A stretch of 38,479 nt of DNA from assembly GCA_029213025.1 (NCBI GenBank), contig JARGOZ010000055.1, forward strand, positions 1 to 38,479, written 5' to 3'. Positions 16,499 through 24,864 of the stretch are shown piece by piece. Below the pieces are notes generated by a model. That model was not told the DNA's origin. It saw nothing but the letters and a program-made list of their open reading frames with translations, and ran no database searches. The stretch comes from Verrucomicrobiales bacterium (lineage in GTDB: Bacteria > Verrucomicrobiota > Verrucomicrobiia > Verrucomicrobiales > DEV007). The position numbers and the translations under genes were made by a program. Numbering within the stretch: position 1 is the stretch's first letter; every line of letters begins with the position of its first letter.

Positions 16499-16592
16499 TA
16501 GTTAAGAGATCTTAAATATCTGGATATGTCAAGTATCGCATGCAATTTGTTCGAAATTGTTGCGATCGCCCCATTTCAGCGCATTGATAGGC

Positions 16593-17342
16593 ATGGAGAA
16601 GGAGGAACAGGAAAGATCTCTGTATCAAAGGTTTGTCGCCGCCACTGACAATCCCTCTTTCAACCTCACGGCGCTGGTTTGGGGACTGTTCCTCGCGATG
16701 GTCTGGGCGACGGTTCGAAACGACGTTTACCTCCTCGCCAAAGCGGGTGAGATCATCGCGCTGGCTTTGGGAAAACTGCTAATTCAGCGTCAGATTCGGT
16801 GGTTTTTCCGCGGACTGCTTGCAACGGCCCCGGCAATACCGGTGGCCGTTTATACAACCACTCCGATATTCTGGCGGAAATTTCTGCCCGTAGGATCGGA
16901 GGAATTTTTCGAGACACTGTTGCTCGGTTGCCTCTGCGGACTGCCGGTATTTTGCCTCGCCGTTTGGGGATTGCGCCGCAAATCAGGACCGGAACAAGCT
17001 CTCAACCCCGATCCGGCGTGGTTCAAACGACTCAATCAGATATTCAAATGGGCTCTTGCCGGAATGGTTTTGAGTTTTCATCTGGCTAATCCACCACTCA
17101 TCATTGCCGGGATCCTGGTCTTTCTGGTCGGTATCATATGCCTCGCAAAAGTACGCCTGAATCTGACCATAAAACATGTGGGAAATTTCCTGATCATCGT
17201 AGGTGGTGCAACAGTCATTATCGCCCTGCTCCTTATCCCGCTTGGAATTGCCCATGTGAGCGGTGGTGAAGCGGCTATGGCAGTGATTCCCGGAGCAATC
17301 CTGGCGCTTCTGGGATTTCTGTTGCGAACATCCCGAAAGTAG
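16593..17342 (+). CDS. Integral membrane protein, hypothetical (249 aa)
   Basis: No family recognised. A short charged cytosolic start (MEKEEQERSLYQRFVAATD) leads into about seven hydrophobic segments, the first at LTALVWGLFLAMVWATV. The last two (FLIIVGGATVIIALLLIPLGIA and AAMAVIPGAILALLGFLL) are strongly hydrophobic. The ATG at 16593 is chosen over a TTG 12 codons upstream because the sequence before it looks unconserved. The stop is directly followed by the three-unit repeat locus at 17343. Confidence 0.6.
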   Translation: MEKEEQERSLYQRFVAATDNPSFNLTALVWGLFLAMVWATVRNDVYLLAKAGEIIALALGKLLIQRQIRWFFRGLLATAPAIPVAVYTTTPIFWRKFLPVGSEEFFETLLLGCLCGLPVFCLAVWGLRRKSGPEQALNPDPAWFKRLNQIFKWALAGMVLSFHLANPPLIIAGILVFLVGIICLAKVRLNLTIKHVGNFLIIVGGATVIIALLLIPLGIAHVSGGEAAMAVIPGAILALLGFLLRTSRK

Positions 17343-17404
17343 GACTTAACAGGGTACAGTCCCCGACCTAACAGGGTACAGTCGTGCATTCAACAGGGTA
17401 CAGT
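17343..17404. repeat. 22-bp-phased intergenic repeat, locus 3 (three direct units)
   Basis: Three copies of aacagggtaca at 17348-17358, 17370-17380 and 17392-17402, each exactly 22 bp after the last. The flanks also repeat (gact/gacc/catt before the core, gtc/gtc/gtt after). The locus fills the gap between two convergent genes. Confidence 0.9.
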
Positions 17405-17411
17405 TGCCTTT

Positions 17412-18299
17412 TTACCCGGTATTTTCCGCCGCGTGATCACGACACTCAGAGGAGCAAAAGCTGCCCTCTTTTTCGAGACAATTCGGACAGATAAAAAATT
17501 GCCGGTTACAATTCGGCCAGCCGCAATTGGAGTATTCCGGGACAGTCGCATTGCAGTACCGGCAGGTGGAAATAATTTTCCTTGTCTCGGTAAAATTCGT
17601 TTCAACACCAACCCGTTTGTCGAAAACATAACAAAGCCCCTCGAAATCGCGGCCTTTTACCTCGGGATCTTTTGCGTAGGAAACTATGCCACCGTGAAGC
17701 TGGTACACCTCTTCGCAGCCTTCCTTTTTCAGAAAACCGGAGAGTTTTTCGCAGCGGATTCCGCCGGTGCAATAGGTGAGAATCTTGCGGTCGCGAATTT
17801 CATCAGCGTGCTCTTTGAACCATTCGGGAAACTCGCGAAAACTGTCGATCTCCGGGACGATCGCGTTTGTAAATTTGCCCATATCCGCCTCGTATTTATT
17901 CCGGCCGTCGATGATCACGACATCCTCCTCGTTCATCGCCTCGTAGAATTCACGGGGCGAAAGCCGTTTCCCGGTGATCTCATTGGGATCGATATCCTGC
18001 TCTTCAGTAAGCCCCAGCGTCACAATTTCATCGCGGACTTTGATCGACAGCTTCGGGAAAAGGTGCTCGTCGCAGGGGTCGATTTTAAACTCGATATCTT
18101 TCGTTCGCGGATCACTCCACAGAGCTTTCATATACTCTTCGGTTCCTTCAAGAGTGCCGGAGACAGTGCCGTTGATCCCTTCATTGCCGAGCAGAATCCG
18201 GCCCTTTAAGCCGAGGCTTTCGCACAGCTGACGGTGCTCGACCATGTAGGTCTCCGGGTCCTCCAGGGGGAAATAGAGATAGTAGAGGAGCACCTGCAT
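17412..18299 (-). CDS. trhO: tRNA uridine(34) hydroxylase, rhodanese-type (TrhO/YceA)
   Basis: The 295-residue product has the TrhO layout: an N-terminal acylphosphatase-like domain (LLYYLYFPLEDPE, GRILLGNEGINGTVSG), a central rhodanese domain with VVIIDGRNKYEADMG, and the active-site loop YCTGGIRCEK with Cys177. A C-terminal tail carries Cys pairs (C246/C249, C259/C264, C271/C274, C282/C286) that probably bind zinc. TrhO uses oxygen to make 5-hydroxyuridine at the wobble position of some tRNAs. The start is placed at 18299 because the family begins with this strand; the longer open frame runs into the tRNA-Lys gene. It ends just inside the three-unit repeat locus. Confidence 0.92.
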   Translation of the reverse strand: MQVLLYYLYFPLEDPETYMVEHRQLCESLGLKGRILLGNEGINGTVSGTLEGTEEYMKALWSDPRTKDIEFKIDPCDEHLFPKLSIKVRDEIVTLGLTEEQDIDPNEITGKRLSPREFYEAMNEEDVVIIDGRNKYEADMGKFTNAIVPEIDSFREFPEWFKEHADEIRDRKILTYCTGGIRCEKLSGFLKKEGCEEVYQLHGGIVSYAKDPEVKGRDFEGLCYVFDKRVGVETNFTETRKIISTCRYCNATVPEYSNCGWPNCNRQFFICPNCLEKEGSFCSSECRDHAAENTG

Positions 18300-18355
18300 T
18301 TCCGGAGATGTAGAAACTTCAAACACAGACTCAAAGAGAATGACCTTGAGGAGAA

Positions 18356-18428
18356 TGGACAGACTGGGACTCGAACCCAGGACCAATTGGTTAAAAGCCA
18401 ACTGCTCTACCAACTGAGCTACCTGTCC
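18356..18428 (-). tRNA. tRNA-Lys (anticodon TTT)
   Basis: On the minus strand: acceptor ggacagg/tctgtcc (with one G-T pair) and discriminator A. The D loop is agttggta, the anticodon loop cttttaa gives TTT, and the T arm is ctggg/cccag with loop ttcgagt. CCA is not encoded: the bases after the discriminator read ttc. It lies 57 bp upstream of trhO on the same strand, and the two could be co-transcribed. Confidence 0.97.
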
Positions 18429-18457
18429 GTTGGTGAGGCGCGTATTCTACGCATTCT

Positions 18458-19150
18458 TTACGTCTGCGCAAGCGGAAGTTTATCGATAATTTGATTCAGA
18501 GTTCCTGCCCGCCTGCCCACGAGGAAAGTCCTCATTCCCGCAGCCTCTGCACCGCGGACATCACACACCGGATCATCCCCGACATGCAGAATTTGCGCAG
18601 CCGGCAGGTCGAGGATAGAAATCGCACAGTCAAAAATCTTTCGATCCGGCTTGGAAGCCCTGACGCGGTCGGAGATCACAACAGGATCAAAAAATCGGGA
18701 CACCTCCAGGTCTTCGAGAATCGAATAGAGCCGGCTGTCAAAATTGGAAATGATTCCGGTCCGAATACCGCGGCTGGAAAGATGTTCCAGAAGATCCAAA
18801 GCATCAGCATCCAGCGCCCACACCCCTGGCTTACCGAAGTAGTCGAACAGAGTCCGGAAAAACACATCAAAATTATCCGGGTCGGTAAAATCCGGTCCGG
18901 CAGCGCTTTCAAAAACAGCGGTCACCACACTTTTCCACCAGGCCTCCTCGGACAGCCCGTGCGGCGGGGAAAATGGGCGCGGCATGGCTTTCCAAACTTC
19001 CCGGAAGGCGGTTTCGAGACATTCCGCGCCGGCCGCGATTCCAAAGCTCTCCGCGATCCTCGAGTAGGTAGTCCCGACTCTTTCTGTGAGATGAATCAAA
19101 GTTCCCCCGGCATCAAAAGTGACCGCTTTGACTGTTTCGTCCTTATTCAT
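18458..19150 (-). CDS. HAD-superfamily hydrolase (REG-2/HDHD3-like)
   Basis: The 230-residue product has HAD motif I AVTFDAGGTL (the Asp nucleophile followed by a second position that is Gly, as in REG-2-like members). Motif II is TGIISNFDSR, motif III includes RASKPDRKIF, and motif IV is ILHVGDDPVCDVRGAEAAGM. The helical cap between motifs I and II is of the C1 type. Members are phosphatases of small metabolites, substrate unknown. Because motif I lacks the second Asp general acid, catalysis may be weak or different. It is transcribed away from nusA, and the two share an upstream region. Confidence 0.82.
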   Translation of the reverse strand: MNKDETVKAVTFDAGGTLIHLTERVGTTYSRIAESFGIAAGAECLETAFREVWKAMPRPFSPPHGLSEEAWWKSVVTAVFESAAGPDFTDPDNFDVFFRTLFDYFGKPGVWALDADALDLLEHLSSRGIRTGIISNFDSRLYSILEDLEVSRFFDPVVISDRVRASKPDRKIFDCAISILDLPAAQILHVGDDPVCDVRGAEAAGMRTFLVGRRAGTLNQIIDKLPLAQT

Positions 19151-19252
19151 TTCTATAGATTCGCCCTCTTAACTTCCCCGGCCCGATTCGCAAACTTGAA
19201 CCTGAAAAACGCAAAAGCCGCATGAGATCGCGCTTTTATGGGGATTTCATGG

Positions 19253-19280
19253 TTGCGTTACGGGCGTAAATTGGTATCTT
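19253..19280 (+). promoter_or_regulatory. Possible sigma-70-type promoter for nusA-infB-rbfA
   Basis: ttgcgt at 19253-19258 and tatctt at 19275-19280 are separated by 16 bp, about 110 bp upstream of the nusA ATG. The -10 is imperfect. Position upstream of the leader hairpin supports it, but other boxes could serve. Confidence 0.3.
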
Positions 19281-19332
19281 ACCCATTACACAGCTGAGGT
19301 TGGTGATTTTTTATATTTCACTGATGAATCGA

Positions 19333-19378
19333 AAGTGGGCCTTACGTCCCGCTTTTTTTTGTCTCAATTTCAGGCGGG
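19333..19378 (+). promoter_or_regulatory. Candidate transcription attenuator in the nusA leader
   Basis: Arms aagtggg (19333-19339) and cccgctt (19348-19354) form a 7-bp stem (one G-T pair) followed by a run of T's to 19360, an intrinsic-terminator layout. The arm cccgctt can instead pair with aggcggg (19372-19378), which ends 2 bp before the aagga Shine-Dalgarno of nusA. The two structures exclude each other. The function is inferred from this geometry. Confidence 0.5.
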
Positions 19379-19392
19379 TTAAGGAATATACA

Positions 19393-20679
19393 ATGGCTAA
19401 CGAGTTACTCTCTCTTTTCGAATATTACGAAGTGGAAAAAGGCATCAAGCGCGAAGTTATGGTCGAAGCGCTTGAGACTGCTCTACAATCTGCTTTGCGC
19501 AAAAAAATCGGCCCGGCCCGGGATCTCCGGGTAGCGGTAAATCCCGACAAAGGAATTATCCGGGCCTACTCGACGCTGGTCGTCGTTGACCGGGTGGAAA
19601 ATCCCTACGACGAGATCGATATTTTCACGGCGCGCCGCATCAATCCCGAAATCAATGTAGAGGACGAACTCGAAGTTGATGTCACACCTGCCGACCTCGG
19701 TCGTATTGCAGCTCAAACTGCTAAACAAACCATGCTCCAGCGTCTGCGCCAGGCAGAGAAGGAGATGATTTATGACGAGTTTAAAGACCGCGCGGGCGAT
19801 ATTGTCAGCGGAACAGTGCGCCGCTTTGAGCGCGGTGATGTCTGGGTGGATCTCGGAAAATTCGAAGGCATCATGCCACAGAGAGAACGGGTATCGACAG
19901 AAGAATACAATACCGGAGACCGAATCCGCGTTTATGTAGTCGCTGTCGAGAACGGAGCCCGCGGCCCGGAAATCATCCTTTCCCGGAGTCATCCCAATTT
20001 TGTTCGCCGTCTGTTTGAATCCGAAGTCAGCGAAATCGCGGATCGCACAGTGGAAATTCGCGCGCTGGCCCGTGAACCCGGTTTCCGCACCAAAGTCGCC
20101 GTCTACAGTGAAGACGATAAAGTCGATCCCGTAGGTGCCTGTGTAGGTCTGCGTGGTGCCCGGGTGAAAAACATCGTCAATGAACTGAACAAAGAGAAGG
20201 TCGATATCATCCGCTACAGCGATGACCTGAAAGCCTTCGTCGAGGACGCTTTGAAGCCCGCTCAAATCAAATCGATGAACATCGATGAGGAAAACAAGGT
20301 CGTTCGCGTCTTTGTTGACGAAGAGGAACTTTCCAAAGCAATCGGCCGCCGCGGTCAGAACGTGCGCCTCACCACCCGCCTCGTAGGCTGGGATGTTCAA
20401 GTGCAGAAAGACGAATCAGCCCACGAAGCTTTTGAGAAGAAAATCGCCGAAGCCGCAGGAACAATTGCTGCTGCCGGTATTGAAATCGATCAGGCTACCG
20501 AGCTGGTTCGCGGCGGTGTAAACAGCCTGCAAATGCTGGCCAATGACGTCGACGAAGTCGACATCGCCGACATTCTCGAAATCGATGTCGAGGATGCCAA
20601 AAAGATTTCCGAAGCGGCCCGGAAAGCCGAAGGCAACGATGCCGAAGAAGCCGCCCAACCCGCCGAAGTTGCCGAGTAA
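19393..20679 (+). CDS. nusA: Transcription termination/antitermination factor NusA
   Basis: The 428-residue product has the full NusA order: an RNA-polymerase-binding N-terminal domain (1-125, starting NELLSLFEYYEVEKGIKREV), an S1 domain (about 133-198, GDIVSGTVRRFERGDVWVDLG), KH1 (about 228-280, with GACVGLRGARVKNIV), KH2 (about 300-345, with AIGRRGQNVRL) and an acidic helical C-terminal region. NusA modulates pausing, termination and antitermination. The ATG at 19393 has aagga at 19381 as Shine-Dalgarno; the longer open frame from 19300 lies in the leader and overlaps the hairpins. Usually rimP precedes nusA; here the upstream gene is an opposite-strand HAD hydrolase. infB follows after 96 bp. 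Confidence 0.97.
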   Translation: MANELLSLFEYYEVEKGIKREVMVEALETALQSALRKKIGPARDLRVAVNPDKGIIRAYSTLVVVDRVENPYDEIDIFTARRINPEINVEDELEVDVTPADLGRIAAQTAKQTMLQRLRQAEKEMIYDEFKDRAGDIVSGTVRRFERGDVWVDLGKFEGIMPQRERVSTEEYNTGDRIRVYVVAVENGARGPEIILSRSHPNFVRRLFESEVSEIADRTVEIRALAREPGFRTKVAVYSEDDKVDPVGACVGLRGARVKNIVNELNKEKVDIIRYSDDLKAFVEDALKPAQIKSMNIDEENKVVRVFVDEEELSKAIGRRGQNVRLTTRLVGWDVQVQKDESAHEAFEKKIAEAAGTIAAAGIEIDQATELVRGGVNSLQMLANDVDEVDIADILEIDVEDAKKISEAARKAEGNDAEEAAQPAEVAE

Positions 20680-20775
20680 ATACACCCGCAATTATCTACT
20701 TAATTCCCGTTTACAATCTTCAAATTTAAGACAATTCGTCTAGTCGAGAAAAATCAGCTTATTCACCACCAGTTT

Positions 20776-22803
20776 ATGCCCATCAAGAAACCAGTAAAAT
20801 CACCCGGCAAGAAGAAGGATTCGAAGTCGATCGATGATCAGAAAGAGGATGCTCTTGATATTATCGACGAAGGTAAAAAGAAGACGAAAAAGAAAGTCGT
20901 CGCTGAAGAGGGCTCTCTGTACGGTCACCTCGGTAAGGAAGCTACTGTGATTCCTACTACTATTGCTACTAAAGAGGAACCGGAGGAAACTGATAAAAGG
21001 GTGGAAGAAGTCGATGGTCAAAAAATCATTCATATCAAAGGAATGATCGTGATCAGTGACCTCGCGGACTTGATGGGTCTCAAGCCGTTCAAGCTGATCA
21101 AAGAGCTCATGACGATGGATGTTTTCGCCAGTGCGGAACAGACGATTGAGCCGGCCGTGGCCGCCACGCTGTGTGAAAATAACGGATTTGTTCTCGAACA
21201 GGAACGACGCGAAAAGGGCGGCGGCGTTCACAAGGTGGAAGAAGTCATCGAGGAACCGGAAATCCCGGATCCGGAAGAAGTTGAAGAAGACCAGCTCAAG
21301 GAGCGTCCCCCCGTAGTCACATTCATGGGCCATGTTGACCACGGAAAAACTTCACTTTTGGACTACTACCGCGGATCGAGAATCGCCGCCGGGGAAGCTG
21401 GGGGCATCACCCAGGGTATGGGTGCCTACCAGGTGGAGAAAAACGGAAAAAAAGTCACTTTTATTGATACTCCGGGTCACGCCGCTTTTTCCGAAATGCG
21501 GGCTCGCGGAGCCAATGTAACCGATATCGTAATTTTGGTTGTCGCAGCGGATGATGGTCTTATGCCGACAACGATGGAAGCGATTGATCACTGTCGCGCC
21601 GCCAAAACGCCGATGATTGTGGCGATCAACAAGATCGACCTTCCGCGGGCTGACCTGAACAAAGTCAAAGGACAGCTGCAGAAAAATGATCTCGCTCCGG
21701 AGGACCTCGGCGGAAACACCCTGTGTGTGGAAGTCTCGGCGAAGGACGGCACAGGTCTCGACGATCTTTTCGATACCATCAATCTCCAGGCGGAGATTAT
21801 GGAGCTGCGGGCCAATCATGACGGCCCGGCAAGAGCCGTTGTGATTGAGGCCAAATCCGAGCCTGGCAAAGGGCCGACCGCCAGCGTCATCGTCCAGTCC
21901 GGAACATTGGAACCTGGAAAACCGTTTATCTGCGGTAGTCACTACGGGAAAATCAAAGGACTCGTCAATGACTTCGGCGAGCGGATGAAAAAAGCTCTGC
22001 CTTCAGATCCGGTGGAAGTCATTGGTCTATCCGGTATCCCCAATGTGGGTGATGAGTTGGTCGAGATGGAAAATGAGCGCCACGCCAAAAAGCTGGGCGA
22101 AGAGCGTCAGGACCAACTCCGCCATAAGAAACTTCAGCCGGACGAAAAATCCGCCCTTGAGACTCTGTTCGGTAACATTGAGGAAGGCAAGAAAACCAAT
22201 CTTAAGCTGATTATCAAAGCCGACGTGCAAGGTTCTCTGCAGGCGATCGAGAAGTCCCTTCTCGAAATCGAGTCAGACAAAATCAATCTCGATATTATCC
22301 GCCAGGGAGCAGGCCCGATTACTGAGGCGGATGTGATTCTAGCCAGTGCTTCTGATGCAATTTTGATCGGGTTTAACACCAAGGTGGAAAACAAAGCCCA
22401 GGCCGTTGTGAAACGGGAAGGAGTTCAGGTAAAGCTGTTCTCCATCATCTATGAACTGATTGATCAGGTGAAAGAGTCCATGCTCGGCATGCTCGATCCT
22501 GAGACTCGCGAGAAAGTCCTCGGACACGCCCAGGTGCTCCAGGTTTTCAAACTCAGCTCCGGCCGGGTGGGTGGCTGCATCGTTACCGATGGTAAAATCG
22601 TCAGAACTGCGCGGGCCCGTGTGCTCCGCGAGGATGTGCCGATCTACGACGGTGGATTTACCACCCTGCGCCGGTTCAAAGACGACGTGAAAGAAGTGAA
22701 AAACGGCATCGAATGCGGTATTAAGCTCGGAAAATTCAACGATTATCAAAAGGACGATGTGATCGAGTGCTACGAGTTGGAAAAACTCGAAGTGTCTCTC
22801 TAA
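20776..22803 (+). CDS. infB: Translation initiation factor IF-2
   Basis: The 675-residue product has a short Lys/Glu-rich N-terminus, an IF2_N-like segment (about 85-140) and the GTPase domain: G1 GHVDHGKT (185-192), G3 DTPGH (231-235), G4 NKID (285-288) and G5 SAK. Domain II and the fMet-tRNA-binding C-terminal domains follow (VQGSLQAIEKSL, RQGAGPITEADV, GGCIVTDGKI). It places initiator tRNA on the ribosome. In the switch I region the nearly invariant GGITQHIG reads GGITQGMG here (Gly214 in place of His). No Shine-Dalgarno is visible before the ATG. The protein is shorter than E. coli IF2 because of its compact N-terminus. Confidence 0.97.
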   Translation: MPIKKPVKSPGKKKDSKSIDDQKEDALDIIDEGKKKTKKKVVAEEGSLYGHLGKEATVIPTTIATKEEPEETDKRVEEVDGQKIIHIKGMIVISDLADLMGLKPFKLIKELMTMDVFASAEQTIEPAVAATLCENNGFVLEQERREKGGGVHKVEEVIEEPEIPDPEEVEEDQLKERPPVVTFMGHVDHGKTSLLDYYRGSRIAAGEAGGITQGMGAYQVEKNGKKVTFIDTPGHAAFSEMRARGANVTDIVILVVAADDGLMPTTMEAIDHCRAAKTPMIVAINKIDLPRADLNKVKGQLQKNDLAPEDLGGNTLCVEVSAKDGTGLDDLFDTINLQAEIMELRANHDGPARAVVIEAKSEPGKGPTASVIVQSGTLEPGKPFICGSHYGKIKGLVNDFGERMKKALPSDPVEVIGLSGIPNVGDELVEMENERHAKKLGEERQDQLRHKKLQPDEKSALETLFGNIEEGKKTNLKLIIKADVQGSLQAIEKSLLEIESDKINLDIIRQGAGPITEADVILASASDAILIGFNTKVENKAQAVVKREGVQVKLFSIIYELIDQVKESMLGMLDPETREKVLGHAQVLQVFKLSSGRVGGCIVTDGKIVRTARARVLREDVPIYDGGFTTLRRFKDDVKEVKNGIECGIKLGKFNDYQKDDVIECYELEKLEVSL

Positions 22804-22855
22804 TTGACGACCCTGCGATTCCTTAGGTTTATCCTGACCGATAATAATCAAAGGG

Positions 22856-22886
22856 GTGTGTCCTGCGTATCGTTTTATAGACACAC
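22856..22886 (+). other. Hairpin upstream of rbfA
   Basis: Arms gtgtgtc (22856-22862) and gacacac (22880-22886) pair perfectly around a 17-nt loop in the infB-rbfA spacer, about 28 bp before the rbfA start and just upstream of its strong Shine-Dalgarno. No T-run. It may be a processing or regulatory element. Confidence 0.35.
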
Positions 22887-22914
22887 AACTTAACCTTACC
22901 GGAGGGTAATTACT

Positions 22915-23277
22915 ATGAGTCAGAGAATATCTAAAGTTAACGAATTGCTGAAAAGGGAAATCATCACCTGCGTAGAGAGAAATTTCGAATTCCCCGATGT
23001 TCTCGTAACCATCCACGCGGTGGATACCGCCCCCAACCTCCGCACAGCCAAGGTCTACGTCGGTGTCATCGGCGATGCGAACGAAGCCAAAAACGTCGTT
23101 CAAAAGCTGAACAAAAAGAGGGGCATCATCCAGAATGAGATGATGAAGCGGGTCGTTCTCCGCAACACCCCGCAGCTGACTTTTGTCGGTGATAATTCCG
23201 TGGAACGAGGTGTTCACGTCTTGAGCATCCTCGACGAAATCGGAGATATCGATCTGGAAGAAGAGGAAAAAGTGTAA
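22915..23277 (+). CDS. rbfA: Ribosome-binding factor A
   Basis: The 120-residue product matches RbfA: RISKVNELLKREIITCVER at the start, VTIHAVDTAPNLRTAKVYVGV in the KH-like core, and LRNTPQLTFVGDNSVERGVHVLSILDEI near the end, where the family normally has R-x-x-P-x-L-x-F-x-x-D. It helps 30S maturation and cold adaptation. The ATG at 22915 follows a strong ggagg Shine-Dalgarno, unlike infB. It is the last gene of the nusA-infB-rbfA block and is followed by a terminator; the truB often found next is absent. Confidence 0.95.
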   Translation: MSQRISKVNELLKREIITCVERNFEFPDVLVTIHAVDTAPNLRTAKVYVGVIGDANEAKNVVQKLNKKRGIIQNEMMKRVVLRNTPQLTFVGDNSVERGVHVLSILDEIGDIDLEEEEKV

Positions 23278-23283
23278 AAATTC

Positions 23284-23322
23284 ATCGCCGGCGATTCGAT
23301 ATTCACCGGCGATACCTTTTTT
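23284..23322 (+). terminator. Rho-independent terminator of the nusA-infB-rbfA operon
   Basis: Perfect 8-bp arms atcgccgg (23284-23291) and ccggcgat (23306-23313) are followed by acc and six T's (23317-23322), 6 bp past the rbfA stop. Confidence 0.9.
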
Positions 23323-23415
23323 GAACATTGCGCCGTGGATTTGGTCTCTGAAAGGAAGTTCTGCGAATCCGCAAAAATTCCTCGTAGGGCAAACTAAACT
23401 GAGTAATATCCCACC

Positions 23416-24093
23416 GTGTCCGATTCTAAATCACCAGCCATTGAAGCCGTAGACGTTGTTCGCACCTTCGTCATCGGAGACCGGGAGATCCAGGTTCTCA
23501 AGGGAGTAACGCTGAAAGTTCAGCGGGGAGAAAAACTCTTTCTTGTCGGCCCTTCCGGTGCCGGCAAAACCTCTCTGCTCTACACCCTAGCCGGGCTGGA
23601 ATGTCCCAACGCAGGGGAAGTGCGCATCGACGGTGTTTCTCTTTATCAAATGAAAAAGACGAAACAGGCCAATCTCCGCAATGCGAAACTCGGCTACGTC
23701 TTTCAGAACTTTTTCCTGCTGCCTGAGCTGACCGCCGAGGAAAACGTGATGCTGCCTTCATTAATCAGCGGCAAAAACGCCCGGAAAAAAGCCTTCGAAC
23801 TGCTGGAGCGGGTCGGCTTGAGCCATCGGGCCGGGCATTTGCCAACCGAGCTTTCCGGCGGCGAACAGCAGCGTGTCGCCATAGCCCGGGCAATGATCAA
23901 TAATCCCGAAATTCTCTTTGCCGATGAACCGACCGGCAACCTCGATTCGAAAACCGGTCGAGCCGTAATGGGGCTCCTTACCGAAATGATCGACGAAAAA
24001 GGAGGCACCCTTCTCGTCGTTACGCACGATAATGAACTCGCCAAAACGGGTGATCGTCAGGTGCTCCTCACCGACGGCAAAATTGCTGCATAA
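23416..24093 (+). CDS. ABC transporter ATP-binding protein, LolD/MacB type
   Basis: The 225-residue ATPase has Walker A GPSGAGKT, Q-loop YVFQNFFLLPELTAEENV, signature LSGGEQQRVAIARA, Walker B ILFADEPTGNLDS and H-loop THD. EPTGNLDS and the FLLPELTAEENV stretch are typical of the LolD/MacB/FtsE group, which power lipoprotein release or extrusion rather than import. The start codon is GTG at 23416; no ATG is nearby. No LolC/E- or MacB-like permease is in the window, so its membrane partner must be encoded elsewhere. Repeat locus 4 follows directly. Confidence 0.9.
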   Translation: MSDSKSPAIEAVDVVRTFVIGDREIQVLKGVTLKVQRGEKLFLVGPSGAGKTSLLYTLAGLECPNAGEVRIDGVSLYQMKKTKQANLRNAKLGYVFQNFFLLPELTAEENVMLPSLISGKNARKKAFELLERVGLSHRAGHLPTELSGGEQQRVAIARAMINNPEILFADEPTGNLDSKTGRAVMGLLTEMIDEKGGTLLVVTHDNELAKTGDRQVLLTDGKIAA

Positions 24094-24100
24094 ACCGCAT

Positions 24101-24136
24101 TCAACAGGGTACAGTCCCCGATTCAACAGGGTACGA
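24101..24136. repeat. 22-bp-phased intergenic repeat, locus 4 (two direct units)
   Basis: Cores aacagggtaca at 24103-24113 and aacagggtac at 24125-24134, exactly 22 bp apart, with the flank attc repeated before each. They lie between two plus-strand genes. Confidence 0.88.
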
Positions 24137-24177
24137 TTCCCTGGCCAAAGCTGTCATCAGGAGCAATTGTGTAGTGT

Positions 24178-24864
24178 ATGAGAAACAAGCTACAGCGATG
24201 GGTTCCCGGACTGCTTGGAACAGGATTGCTTTCCTCGCTGGTTATCACCGCTTACGCCGCTCACCGGGCGGATGATTTTGTGGAAGTGACTTCGCTGAAT
24301 CCCAACATCGTCATTTCCCTGCCCTACGCGACAGAGGACAATTTCTGCGACCAGGTTTTGTATCCGGTTGAGCGCTGTTTCCTGCGCCGCAGCGTGGCTG
24401 AACGCCTCGACAAAGTGCAAAAGGATCTCGAAAAGGAAGGCTATGGACTGAAAATCTGGGACGGCTACCGGCCCCGCTCGGTTCAGTATAAAATGTGGGC
24501 GATCAAGCCGAACTCGAATTACGTCGCCAATCCCAGAAGAGGTTCGCGACACAACCGGGGAGCCGCAGTCGACCTGACTTTAATTGATTTCGAAACAAAG
24601 CAGGAAGTCAAAATGCCGACGGACTACGATGTTTTCAGTCTCCGGGCGCACGCCTACTACAGCAACCTTCCAAAAGAAGTGCTCGCGAACAAAAGGCGTC
24701 TCCAGACCGCGATGACCAAACACGGCTTCCAGATTATGAAAACCGAGTGGTGGCATTTCGATGCGAGCGGCTGGACCCGGTTTCCCCTGATGAACAGACG
24801 ACTGGGCGAACTCGCCAAAGAAGCCGACGCCCTGAAAGAGCCTGCCGAAACCGATGAAAGGTAG
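24178..24864 (+). CDS. D-alanyl-D-alanine dipeptidase, VanX/DdpX family
   Basis: The 228-residue protein starts with a signal-type hydrophobic segment (residues about 9-28). The zinc peptidase motifs are complete: SRHNRGAAVDLTL gives H125 and D132, and EWWHFD gives catalytic E190 and zinc ligand H193. GYRPRSVQ supplies the transition-state Arg. The family cleaves D-Ala-D-Ala. In non-resistant Gram-negatives such periplasmic enzymes recycle wall dipeptides (E. coli DdpX type), and nothing here indicates a vancomycin-resistance cluster. The stop overlaps the next gene's start by 11 bp, so coupling with the OmpA-like protein is likely. Confidence 0.9.
   Translation: MRNKLQRWVPGLLGTGLLSSLVITAYAAHRADDFVEVTSLNPNIVISLPYATEDNFCDQVLYPVERCFLRRSVAERLDKVQKDLEKEGYGLKIWDGYRPRSVQYKMWAIKPNSNYVANPRRGSRHNRGAAVDLTLIDFETKQEVKMPTDYDVFSLRAHAYYSNLPKEVLANKRRLQTAMTKHGFQIMKTEWWHFDASGWTRFPLMNRRLGELAKEADALKEPAETDER

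Noticed and set aside
19300..19392. Extra 31 codons at the N-terminus of nusA
   Set aside because: They cover the leader hairpins, lack a Shine-Dalgarno and look unlike NusA; the aagga site supports ATG 19393.
24178..24864. VanX-type dipeptidase as a vancomycin-resistance gene
   Set aside because: No VanH, VanA or VanRS genes nearby; it has an export signal and is coupled to an OmpA protein, fitting wall recycling.
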